A stretch of DNA of 64,000 nt from Streptomyces bluensis (lineage in GTDB: Bacteria; Actinomycetota; Actinomycetes; Streptomycetales; Streptomycetaceae). The notes beneath the pieces were generated by a model that saw only the letters and a list, made by a program, of their open reading frames with translations, did no database searches and had not been told where the DNA came from. The DNA is taken from assembly GCF_014650715.1 (NCBI RefSeq), contig NZ_BMVM01000029.1, forward strand, positions 1 through 64,000, in the 5' to 3' direction. Of this stretch, positions 1 through 12,300 are shown piece after piece (the first letter of the stretch is position 1; every line of letters starts with the position of its first letter). Both the position numbers and the translations under genes were made by a program.

Positions 1-343
1 GCGAAATACCAAACAACTCCGCATCAAAATCCGCCACACCCGACACAAACCCACCGGAGTTCGCGTAAGTACGGCCCGGCTGTCCGGGAACGGGGTCGTA
101 GAGGTCGTCCATGTCCCAGCCACGGTCGGCCGGGAAAGGGGTCACACCGTCACGACCGGCCGCGAGCAACTCCCACAGCTCATCCGGAGACGAGACATCA
201 CCGGGGAAACGGCAGGCCATCCCCACGATCGCGACGGGTTCGCGGGAGGCCGCGACGAGTTGGCGGTTGCGCTTCTTCAACGTCGCGGTCTCTTCCAGGG
301 ACTTGCGCAGAGCCTGGACGACCTTTTCGTACGGTGCGCTCAT
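1..343 (-). CDS. Modular type I PKS, N-terminal fragment (PKS-D): docking helix and start of KS
   Basis: Only the first ~114 residues are in the window; the gene continues beyond the left edge. The ATG at 343 lies 11 bp after the stop of PKS-C, so the two genes are probably cotranscribed and this protein should accept the chain from module 10. Residues 1-30 (MSAPYEKVVQALRKSLEET...) look like an amphipathic N-terminal docking helix. They resemble the start of PKS-B more than that of PKS-C. The ketosynthase begins at EPVAIVGMACRFPG and reaches FDAELFGIS at the edge; the catalytic Cys and His residues lie outside. The outermost ~60 bp are richer in A than the rest, like mosaic tracts elsewhere in the locus. 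Identification as a PKS start is secure; its module content is unknown. Confidence 0.93.
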   Translation of the reverse strand, partial: MSAPYEKVVQALRKSLEETATLKKRNRQLVAASREPVAIVGMACRFPGDVSSPDELWELLAAGRDGVTPFPADRGWDMDDLYDPVPGQPGRTYANSGGFVSGVADFDAELFGIS

Positions 344-354
344 CGATGCCTCTG

Positions 355-3300
355 TCAGTCTCGTGAGTGGGAGCCGGAGCCGAAGCCGTCGTCGGCCGCG
401 GGGTCGGCCGCGTCGGGCATGTCGCCGAGGGCGAGGTTCACCAGGTCGTCGACGGCGAGGTCGGCGATGCCGGTGTCCTGGTCCGGGGTGTCGTCGGACC
501 AGATCGCGCTCTCGTCCTCGGCGTGCCGTTCCGCGTCCTCGACCTCGGCGATCAGGGTGCGCAGGCCGGGCAGGAGGCCGGCGTCGCGCATTCGGCTGAG
601 CGGGACCGCGGCGAGGACGCGGCGCAGGCGGGTCTCGTCGAGGTCCGTCAGGTCCTGCGGGGAGGTGTCCGCGGTGTCGTCGGGGAAGAGTTCGGTGTGG
701 AGGTGGCGGCCGAGGGCGGCCGGGGTGGGGTGGTCGAAGACGAGGGTGGTCGCCAGGCGGAGCCCGGTCGCGGCCATCAGCTGGTTGCGCAGGTCGACGG
801 CCGTGAGGGAGTCGAAGCCGAAGTCCTTGAAGGCACGGTCGGCGTCGATCGCGGCGGGTGACTCGTGGCCGAGCACCGCGGCGACGCGGGACTGCACGAA
901 GTCGCCCAGGGCACGCTCGCGTTCGCCGGCCGGCAGGGCGCGCAGCCGTGCGACGAGTTCGCCGGGTGCGTCGGCTGTCGTGCCGGTGCCGGTGCCGTTG
1001 CGGGTGGCGGTCGTCGCGTCGGGCAGGTCGGCGAGCAAGGCGCTGGGGCGCGTGAGGGCGAACGCGGTCGCGAACCGGTCCCAGGAAACGTCCACCACGG
1101 CGGTGCAGGGGCGGTCGGCGGCGAGCACCTGGTCCAGTGCGGCGAGGGCGCGCTCGGGCGGCAGGGGGCGCAGTCCGGAGCGGCGGATGCGTTCCTCGGC
1201 GGCCCGGTCGGCGGCCATGCCGTCGCCGGCCCAGGGCCCCCAGGCGACGGACGTGGCCGGCAGGCCGACGGCACGGCGGTGCTGGGCGAGCGCGTCGAGG
1301 TGGGCGTTGGCGGCGGCGTAGGCGGCCTGGCCGGCGTTGCCGAGGACGCCGGCCACGGAGGCGAACAGGACGAACAGTCCGAGGTCCCGGTCGGCGGTCA
1401 GTTCGTGCAGCAGGTCGGCCGCGCGGGCCTTGGCGGCGAGGGCTTCGGCGAGGTGACGTGGGGTCAGGTCGGCGAGGACACCGTTGGCGGGGACACCGGC
1501 CGCGTGCACGATGCCGGTGAGCGGGATGTCCTCGGGGATTCCGTCGATCAGCGCGCGGACCTCGTCGCGGTCGGTGAGGTCGCAGGCGGCCAGGGTGACG
1601 CGGGCGCCGAGCGCGGCGAGTTCGTCGCACAGTTCGGTGGCGCCGGGGGCGTCGGCGCCGCGCCGGGAGGCGAGCAGCAGATGCCGGGCGCCCCGCTCGG
1701 CGAGCCGTCGGGCGAGGTGCCGGCCGAGGGCTCCGGTGCCTCCGGTGATCAGTACGGTGCCGCGCAGGCCGTCCGCTGGGGGCTCTTTCGGGTGGGCGGT
1801 GCCGGGGTCGTCGTCCCGTACGAAGCGCGCGGCGAAGACACCGCCCGCGCGGACGGCGAGCTGGTCCTCGGTACAGGTGGTGGAGCGGCCGTGGGCGAGG
1901 AGCTGGGCGAGCCGGGTCAGGTCCCGGGGCCCGGGAAGGACCGGAAGGTCGGCCAGGCCGCCCCAGATGTCGGGGTGTTCGAGGGCGAGACTGCGGCCGA
2001 GGCCCCACAGCTGTGCCTGGGCGGGGTGCCGGAGCGGGTCCCCGGTGCCGACGGACACCGCGGACCGGGTCGCGCACCACAGTGGGGCACCGGTCCCACC
2101 GGCCGCGTCGGCCCAGGCCTGGGCGAGCAGCAGGGTCAGACCGGTCGCGGCGGGCGGTTGTCCGTCGCCGGTGGGCTGCTGTTCTTCCGCCCAGGCGAGG
2201 AGGGACAGCGCGCCGTCCGGGGCGAGTTCACGGATCCGGGCGGTGAGCGTGGTGCGGCTGTCGTGGCTGCCGATGGTCAGTACGGTGACCCGGGCGCCGG
2301 CGTCCCGCAGGGCGTGCGCGCACTGTTCGACGAAGCCGTTCTGGTCGGCCGTCACCTGCTCGGGGGAGACGACCAGCCAGTTCCCGGTGAGCGTGGCGGC
2401 GGGTACGCCGACCGGCTTCCAGGTGACCGTGTAGCGCCAGGCGGCGAGTTCGGACGCCTCGCTCTGCCGCCTGCGCCAGTCGGACAGCACCGGCAGCAGG
2501 GAGCCGAGGGGCGCGTCCGCGCTGACGCCGAGCCGGTCGGCGAGCGCGGCGGGGTCACCGCCGTCGACGAGGCTCCAGAATCCGGCGTCGGTGCCGTGCT
2601 GCCGTACGGCGGCCGGCCGCTGTCGGCGGTCGCGCAGCCAGTAGCGGCGGCGCTGGAAGGCGTACGTGGGCAGCTCGACGCGTGCGCCTGTCCCGAGGCC
2701 GGTGGGGTCGGCGGCTGCCGCGACGGCGGGCCAGTCGGTCCGCATGCCGCGGACGAAGAGGCCGGCCACGGCCGTGAGCAGCGTCTCGGCCTCGGGACGG
2801 CCGGCCCGCAGGGCGGCGGCCGCGGTGACGCGCCCGTCGGCGGCGGAGGAGGCGAGCGCGGTCAGCACCGGATCGGGGCCGAGTTCCAGGAGCCGGGTCG
2901 CGCCGGCATCGCCCGTGGCGGTGGTGAGGGCGTCGTGGAAGCGCACGGGACGACGCACCTGGTCCACCCAGTAGGCGGCGGACGCCCACTGCGTCGTGAC
3001 CGGCTCGCCCGTGGCGGTACTCACGGCGGAGGTCGTCGGACGGCGGTAGCGAATCGTCTCGGCGACGGTGGCGAAGTCGGCGAGCATCGGGTCCATCAGC
3101 GGTGAGTGGAAGGCGTGGCTGACCCGCAGCCGGGACACCCTGCGCCCCTGTCCGCGTGCCACGTCCATCGCCTCGACGACCAGTTCCTCGTCGCCCGACA
3201 CCACCACGGACGAAGGCCCGTTGACGACGGCGACGGCGATCTGGCCGCTTCCGGTCAGCTCCTTCAACAGCTCGGTCACCTCGGCCTCGCCACCCTCCAC

Positions 3301-6300
3301 GGCGGCCATCGCGCCCCCCTCGGGCAGGGCCTGCATCAGCCGTGCCCGGGCCGCCACCAGCCGTACGGCGTCGGGGAGTTCGAAGACTCCTGCGGCGTAG
3401 GCGGCCGCCAACTCGCCGACCGAATGGCCGAGCACGAGGTCGGGACGGACGCCCCAGGACCTGAGGAGTTCGACGAGGGCCACTTGGAGGGCGAAGAGGG
3501 CCGGCTGCGCGTAGCCGGTGGCGTTCAGCGGGTTCGCGTCGTCCTGCTGACCATCGGGTTCGGCGAGCAGTATGTCCCGCAGCCGATGCGTGAATCCGGC
3601 CTCGGGTCCTCCGAGTTCGGCTTCGAGCAGCTCGCACACGGCGTCCAGCGTCTGTGCGAACACCGGGTAGGTGGCGTGGAGTTCCCGTCCCATTCCGGGC
3701 CGCCCGCTGCCCTGCCCGGTGAACATCCACGCGGTGCGGCCCTCGCCGACGGTGCCGGTGACGACCGTGGCGTGGCCGGCCGCGGGGGTGCCGTCGGCCG
3801 CCAACGCGTCCAGCCCGGCGCGCAGTTGGTCGAGGTCGGTGCCGAGGACGACGGCACGGTGGTCGAGCACGGCGCGGGTCGTCGCCAGCGCGTGCGCCAC
3901 GTCCCCGGGGGACGCCGGTTCGTCCGAGGAGGCGAGGAAGCTCGTCAGCCGGGCCGCCTGGGCCCGGGTCGCCCGGCCGGTACGGCCGGACACCACCCAG
4001 GGCACGAGCGGCGAACCGGAGTCCGTGGTGCCCACGCCCGGCGTGGCGCCCGGCTCCCGCCCGCTCGCACTCGCGCCGTCCGGGGCTTCCTCCAGGATGA
4101 CGTGGGCGTTCGTACCGCTGATGCCGAACGAGGACACACCGGCCCGGCGCGGATGTCCGGCGGCCTGCCAGTCCCGGGGCTCGGTGAGCAGCCGTACCGC
4201 GCCGGACTCCCAGTCGATGTGCTCGGAGGGCCGGTCGGCGTGCAGGGTCCGGGGCAGGTGGCGCCGCTGGAGCGCCATGACCATCTTGATGACGCTCGCC
4301 GCGGCGGCACCCGCCTGGGCGTGCCCGATGTTCGACTTGATCGAACCGAGCCACAGCGGCTCGTCGTCGGCGCGCGCCTGGCCGTAGGTCGCGAGCAGGG
4401 CGTGCGCCTCGATCGGGTCGCCGAGCCGGGTGCCGGTGCCGTGCGCCTCGACCACGTCGACCTCGGCGGGCGAGACGCGGGCCGCCTTCAGCGCCTGGCG
4501 GATGACGCGTTGCTGGGACGGGCCGTTCGGCGCGGTCAGACCGTTGGACGCACCGTCCTGGTTGACGGCACTGCCCCGCACCACCGCCAGCACCGGGTGG
4601 TTGTTGCGGCGGGCGTCGGACAGCCGCTCCAGGACGAGCATGCCCCCGCCCTCGCTCCAGCCGGTTCCGTCGGCGCTGTCGGCGAAGGACTTGCAGCGGC
4701 CGTCCCCGGCCAGCCCGCCCTGCCGCGCGAACTCCAGGAACATGCCCGGCGTCGCCATCACGGTGGCGCCGCCGGCCAGGGCCATGTCGCACTCGCCGGC
4801 CCGCAGCGCCTGGGCGGCCAGATGCAGGGCGACCAGCGCCGAGGAGCAGGCGGTGTCCACGGACACGGCCGGCCCCTCCAGCCCGAACACGTACGACAGA
4901 CGCCCCGACGCCACGCTCGGTGTGCTGCCCGTCAGCAGATAGCCGTCCGTCTCCGGGTCGGCGTCGTCGTGCTCCTGACCGCTGGCGTACCCGTTCGCGG
5001 ACACACCCGCGTACACGCCCGTCGCCGAGCCCTGGAGGGACAGCGGGTCGATGCCCGCGCGTTCCAGAGCCTCCCAGGCCGTCTCCAGCAGCAACCGCTG
5101 CTGCGGGTCCATGGCGAGGGCCTCACGCGGCGAGATCCCGAACAGCTCGGCGTCGAACTCCGTGGCACCGTCGATGAATCCGCCGACCGCCGCCACCCCC
5201 TCCAGCGTCTTCATGTTCCAGCCGCGGTCGAGGGGGAACGGTGTGATGCCGTCGCCGCCTTCAGCCACCAGCGACCAGAGCGCTTCGGGCGAGTCGACGC
5301 CGCCGGGGTAGCGGCAGCCCATGCCGATGACGGCGATGGGCTCGTCGGCGGGTACGGCGCTACGGCGGCCGGCCGTCCCCTCCGTCTCTTCGGTGGGTGT
5401 GTCGACCGGCGCGCCGACGAGTTGCTCCCGCAGGGACGCGGCCAGCGCGGCCGGGGTCGGGTGGTCGAAGATGACGGTCACCGGCAGCGTGATGCCGGTG
5501 GCGGAGCCGAGCCGATTGCGCAGGTCGACGGCGGTCAGCGAATCGAATCCGAGGTCCTTGAAGGCGCGGGACGCGTCGACCGACCCCGCCAACGCGTGAC
5601 CGAGCACCGCCGCCACCTGCGCCTGCACCAGGTCCAGCAGCTCGCGCTCCTGTTCCTCCACGGACAGCTCCCGCAGCCGTCCGGCCAGGGCACCGCCGGT
5701 CGCGGCGGGCCCGGCGGCACGGCGTCGACGGTCGACAGCCGGTACGACGCCTCGCAGGATGCCGGGCAGGCTGTCGCGTACGGCTGCCAGGGCGGACGTA
5801 CGCAGGGCGACGGGGACGGCGTTCGGCTCGTCGACGACGAGCGCCGCGTCGAGGAGGGCCAGCCCCTCGCCCGTCTCCAGGGCCGGGAAGCCCTGCCGCG
5901 CGAGCCGCTCCAGCTCCGGTCCACCAAGGGTGCCGCCCATGCCGTCCGCGTGCGCCCACATGCCCCAGGCCAGCGACACAGCGGGGAGCCCCTGGGCACG
6001 GCGGGTGGCCGCGAGAGCGTCGAGGATGTTGTTCGCGGCGGAGTAGGCCGCCTGACCGGCGTTGCCCACGACACCCGCGAACGAGGAGAAGAGAACGAAG
6101 GCGGACAGGTCACGGTCGGCCGTCAACTCATGCAGATGCAGCGCCGATTCCGCCTTCGCCCTCAGCACTCGGACCAGCCGCTCCTCAGTGAAGTCAGCGA
6201 TCAGACCGTCATCGAGAACGCCCGCCGCGTGCACCACACCGGACAGTTCGACACCGTCGAGCACAGCAGCGAGCTCCGTACGGTCGGAGACATCGCACGC

Positions 6301-9300
6301 CCGCACAACGACCCGAGCACCCAACTCTTCAAGTTCCGCCGCGAGTTCAGAGGCACCCGGAGCCTCCGGCCCGCGCCGGGAGACGAGCAGCAGATCCCGC
6401 ACTCCGTGCTCGGTGACCAGGTGCCGGGCGACCTCCGCGCCCAGACCACCCGTCCCGCCCGTGATCAGCACCGTGCCTTCGGAGCTCCACGGCGACGGCA
6501 CCGAGAGGACGACCTTGCCGACGTGCCTGGCCTGCCCCAGCAGGCGCAACGCCTCCGGGGCGCGAGCGACCCCGTAGGCGGTGACCGGGGCGGGCCGCAG
6601 AGTGCCGTCCTCGAACAGGTTCAGCAGGGCCGCGAACATCTCGGCGATCCGGTCGGGGCCCGCGTCGATGAGGTCGAAGGCGGTGTAGTCGATGCCGTGC
6701 TCGGCCCGCACCTCTTCGGCGTCACGGATGTCGGTCTTGCCCATCTCCACGAAGCGGCCACCGGGCCGCACCAGCCGCAGCGAGGCGTCCACGAACTCAC
6801 CGGCGAGGGAGTCCAGCACCACGTCCACGCCCGGCTGGAACCGCTCCTCGAACTCGGTCGTCCGGGAGGAGGCGATCCGCTCGCCGGGGACGCCGAGGTC
6901 ACGCACGACCGGCCACTTCGGCTCGCTCGCCGTCGCGTACACCTCGGCCCCCAGGTGGCGGGCGAGTTGTACGGCCGCCGTGCCCACTCCGCCGGCGGCG
7001 GAGTGGATCAGCACCGACTCCCCCGCCTCAAGTCCGGCCAGGTCCACCAGGGCGTAGTACGCGGTGAGGAACACGATCGGCACGGACGCCGCCTGCTCGA
7101 ACGTCCACCCGTCCGGTATCCGCGTCAGCAGTCGGGAGTCGGTCACGGCCGTCGGAGCGAACGCTCCGTCCAGCAGGCCCATCACCCGGTCGCCGACGGC
7201 GAGTCCGGTCACCTCCGGGCCGACCTCCACGACCACACCGGCACCTTCGTGCCCGAGCCGGCCGGCGTCGCCCGGGTACATGCCGAGGACGTTCAGTACG
7301 TCACGGAAGTTGACGCCGGCGGCCCGCACACCGACCCGTATCTCGCCGGGGCCGAGGGCGCGCGGAACCTCCGGGACCAGCCCGACCCCGTCCAGCCGGC
7401 CCTGGGCCACCACGTCCATCCGCCACCCGGTGCCCACACCCACCGGCGGTACCAGCACCCCGCCCGACGCCATCCGCACCATCCGCGGCGCCCAGATCCG
7501 GCCTGCGCGGATCGCGACCTGTTGGCCGTCGACGGGGGCGGCGGCCAAGCGGTAGGACGCCGGGTCGTCATCGACATCGATGAGGGCGAAACGGCCCGGG
7601 TGCTCGTTCAAGGCGGAGCGCACCAGTCCCCAGACGCCCGCGCCGCCGGCATCGGGGGTCTCGCCGTCCCGTACGGCGACGGCTCCGTTGGTCACGACCA
7701 CAAGGCGCGCGTCGGCGTGGCGCTCCTCGGTGAGCCATTCCCGGACGGCCGCCAGGACCTCGGTCACCACCTGGGTACCTGCCCCACGGCGAACCGGGAG
7801 CAGGACGGTTCCGTTCCGCCGTGGGGCGGGCACGTCGCCGTCGCCGTCGTAGGGAACGAGGGTGAGTCCCGCCCGGTGCCAGGGCTCGGCGTCGTCCGGC
7901 ACGCGCAGGACCGTCACCGGGGCGGCGAGGGCAGCGGTGTCGGCGGAGTCGGCCGTGGGCTCGACGGGGGCCGGGGTCCACTCCACGCGGTAGAGATGCT
8001 CCGCGCTCGTGGTGGCGGCGCCGACCGTGAACTGGGCGGGCGAAGCCGGGCGCAGCAGCAGCGACTCGACGGCGGCGACGGGCGCTCCGGTGGCGTCGGC
8101 GACGTACAGGGCGTAGGTGCCGGAGCCGCGCGGGACGATCCGGACGCGGACGAGGTTCGCGCCGACCGCGTGGCAGGAGACGCCCGTCCAGGCGAACGGC
8201 AGCAGGGCACCGTGCTGTTCGTCCGCGCGCAGGGCGAGGGCGTGCAGCACCGAGTCCAGCAGTGCCGGGTGCAGTCCGAAGGCGTGCGCCTCGGTGGCCA
8301 CTCCTTCGGGCAGCGCGGCCTCGACATACAGTTCCTCGCCCCGGGCCCAGACCTGCCGCAGGCCACGGAAGGCGCTGCCGTAGCGCAGGCCGGTCTCGGC
8401 CAGCCTTTCGTACAGCCCGGTCGTGTCGATCTGCTGGGCGTCCGTGGGAGGCCACGTCCGCAGCTCCGTGGACGGGGCGGGTGCCTTGGCATCGCCACCG
8501 CCGCTCACCGTTCCCTCGGCGTGCAGGGTCCAGACGGAGTCGTCCTCGGTGTGGTCCGGGCGGGCGTACAGACGCAGCGGGCGGGCCCCCGTGTCGTCGG
8601 GGGTGTCGAGGGAGATCTGGATCTGGACGGCGCCCTGCTGGGGGAGGATCAGCGGGGCCTGCAGGGTGAGTTCGTCGACACGGTCGCAGCTGACGCGGTC
8701 GGCCGCCGCCAGGGCGAGTTCGACCAGCGCCGTGCCCGGTACGACGACGGCCTCGCCCACGACGTGGTCCGCGAGCCAGGGTGCGGCGGCCGTCGACAGC
8801 CTCGCGGTCAGCAGCACCGCGTCCGATCCGGCGACGGGGACGGCCGCGCCGAGCAACGGGTGGTCCGCGGCCTTGAGCCCGAGGCCACGCGCGTCCCCGG
8901 CCGAGCCCGCGTCGCGCAGCCAGTACCGCTCGCGCTGGAACGCGTACGTCGGCAGCGCCGTCCGTACGGCACCGCTGCCCTCGAACACGGCCGGCCAGTG
9001 GACGGCGGTGCCCCGGACGTACAGTTCGGCGACGGCACGGAGCGCGGTCTCCGCCTCGGGCAGGTTCCGGCGCAGCGCGGAGAGCGCGAACGCCGGTTCC
9101 ACCATGGCGGACAGCACGGGGTCGGGGCCGACTTCGAGGAACCGTACGACGCCGAGGTCATGGGTGGCCGTGCGGGCCGCGTCATGGAAGCGGACGGCCT
9201 CGCGCACCTGGCGAGTCCAGTAGTGGGGGGTGGTCCAGTCACCGTCGCCGAGCCTCGCACCGGTCAGGGTGCTGACTGCGGGCAGCGTCGGCCGGTGATA

Positions 9301-12300
9301 GGTGATCTGCTCGGCGACCGCGGTGAACTCGTCGAGCATCGGCTCCATGAGCGGCGAGTGGAAGGCGTGGGAGACGCGCAGGCGGGTGACCCGGCGACCG
9401 CGTTCACGGACGCTCGCCATGACCCGCTCGACGCCTTCCTCGGTCCCGGAGACGACCACGGCGGTCGGTCCGTTGACGGCCGCGATCGTCACGTCCTCAG
9501 CGGTGGTGAGCAGGTCGGTGATCTCCGCCTCGTCGGCCTCGACGGCGGCCATGGCGCCGCCCTCGGGCAGGGCCTGCATGAGACGGGCACGCGCGGCCAC
9601 CAGCCGTACCGCGTCCGGGAGTTCGAAGACACCGGCCGTGCAGGCGGCGGCGTACTCGCCGATGGAGTGACCCAGCACCAGGTCGGGGCGCAGCCCCCAG
9701 GAGTCCAGCAGTGCCGCGAGCGCGGTCTCGACGGCGAACAGGGCTGCTTGTGCGTAGCCGGTGCGGTCGAGGAGGGCGGCGGCTTCGGAGCCGTCGTCGG
9801 CGAAGAGGACATCGCGCAACGGGAGTGGGAAGCCGTCCGCGCCGGACAGCTCGGCCTCCAGCAGGCCGGCGACCTCGTCGAAGGCACGGGCGAACCGGGG
9901 GTAGGCGGCGTGCAGTTCACGCCCCATGCCGAGGCGTTGGCTGCCCTGACCGGTGAACATCCACGCCGTACGGCCCTCGGTGACGACACCCGTCACGCCG
10001 GGCCCGGCGAGCCCCGACCGCAGCGCGTCAGCGTCATTCCCGAGAACAACCGCCCGGTGCTCAAGCGCCGCACGGGACATGGCAAGGGACAACCCCACGT
10101 CGAGGGGGGACAGTTCGGGCCGCGCGGCCAGAAAGGCGGCCAGCCTGTCCACCTGCGCGTCCATGGCCTGCCCACTGCGCCCCGACAACACCCAGGGAAT
10201 GACCGGCACATGGGTCTCAGAATCCGGCCGGCGAAGGGACGGCACGGTCGGGGCTTCTTCGAGGATCACGTGGGCGTTGGTCCCGCTGATACCGAAGGAC
10301 GAGACACCCGCCCGACGCGGACGCTCACCTCGCGGCCACGCACGCTCCTCCGTCAGCAGTTCCACCGCACCCGCCGACCAGTCCACGTGCGAGGACGGCT
10401 CATCGACGTGCAGGGTCCGGGGCAGTGTCTCCTCCCGCAGCGCCATGACCATCTTGACGACGCTCGCGACACCGGCTGCCGCCTGGGCGTGTCCGATGTT
10501 CGACTTGATCGAGCCGAGCCACAAAGGCTCGTCATCGGCATGCGCCTGGCCGTATGTCGCCAGGAGAGCTTGCGCCTCGATGGGGTCGCCGAGCCTGGTG
10601 CCGGTGCCGTGCGCCTCCACGGCGTCCACCTCGGCAGCATCGAGCTGAGCGGCGGCCAGCGCCTGCCGGATCACCCGCTGCTGCGACGGACCGTTCGGCG
10701 CGGTCAGCCCGTTGGACGCACCGTCCTGATTGACCGCACTGCCACGCACCACCGCAAGCACCGGGTGGTTGTTGCGGCGGGCGTCGGACAACCGCTCCAG
10801 AACGAGAATGCCCCCGCCCTCGGCCCAGCCCGTCCCGTCTGCACCGTCGGCGAACGACTTGCACCGCCCGTCATCCGCCAGCCCGCCCTGCCGCGCGAAC
10901 TCCAGGAAGATTCCCGGCGTCGCCATGACGGTGGCGCCACCGGCCAACGCGAGGTCGCACTCACCCGACCGCAGTGCCTGGCAGGCGAGGTGCAGGGCGA
11001 CCAGGGCCGACGAGCAGGCAGTGTCGACCGACACCGCCGGACCCTCCAGCCCGAACACATACGACAGACGCCCCGACGCCACACTCGGCGTACTGCCGGT
11101 CAGCAGATAGCCACCGGTCTCGCCCTGCGGGCTCTGCATGTTCCCGCCGTAGCCGCTGCCGGAGACGCCTGCGTAGACGCCCGTCGGGGTTCCGCGCAGG
11201 GACGACGGATCGATGCCCGCGTCCTCCAGCGCCTCCCACGCCGTCTCCAACAGCAACCGCTGCTGCGGGTCCATGGCGAGGGCCTCACGCGGCGAAATCC
11301 CGAACAACTCGGCGTCGAACAGCGCCGCACCCTCGACAAACCCACCGACCGCCGCCAGCCCCTCCAACAGGGCAGGGTCCCAACCACGATCCGTCGGCAG
11401 CACCGACAACCCGTCCCGGCCCTCCGCGACCAGATCCCACAACCCCTCGGCGGAATCCGCACCCCCCGGGAAACGACACCCCATCCCCACAATCGCAACC
11501 GGCTCATCGAAAGCCGTGCGCGTGCGGCCGACGGCAACGGTGGTGCCGGCCGTGGTGTCCGCCTCGCCCAGCAGTTGGGTCCTGAGGAAGCCGGCGAGGG
11601 CGGAGGGCGTCGGGTGGTCGAAGACGAGGGTGGCGGGGAGCGTGATGCCGGTCGCGGAGCCGAGGCGGTTGCGCAGGTCGACGGCGGTGAGCGAGTCGAA
11701 TCCGAGGTCCTTGAAAGCGCGGGAGGGATCGATCGACCCCGCGGAGGCGTGGCCGAGCACCGCGGCGACCTGCGCCTGCACCAGGTCCACCAACTGACGC
11801 TCCTGCTCGGCCGGCTGGAGCTCGGCCAGCTTGCGGGCCAAGCCGGTGGCGGCCGCCGCACCGACCTGACCGGCGGCACGGCGTCGGCGGTCGGAGGCGG
11901 GCACGACACCTCGCAGGATGCCGGGGAGGCTGTCGCGTACGGCTGCCAGGGCGGACGTGCGCAGGGCGACGGGGACGGCGATCGGCTCGTTCACCAGCAG
12001 AGCCGCATCCAGCAGAGCGAGCCCCTCACCCGTCTCCAACGCCGGGAAGCCCTGCCGGGCCATCCGCTCCAACTCCGCCTCGCCCAGCGTGCCACCCATA
12101 CCCTCGGCGTTCGCCCACATGCCCCACGCCAGCGACACACCCGGCAGCCCCTGAGCACGGCGCCTGACCGCGAGAGCGTCAAGGACGGCGTTCGCGGCGG
12201 AATACGCGGCCTGACCCGCATTGCCCACCACACCCGCGAACGACGAGAACAGAACGAAAGCGGACAGATCACGGTCGGCCGTCAACTCATGCAGAAGCAG

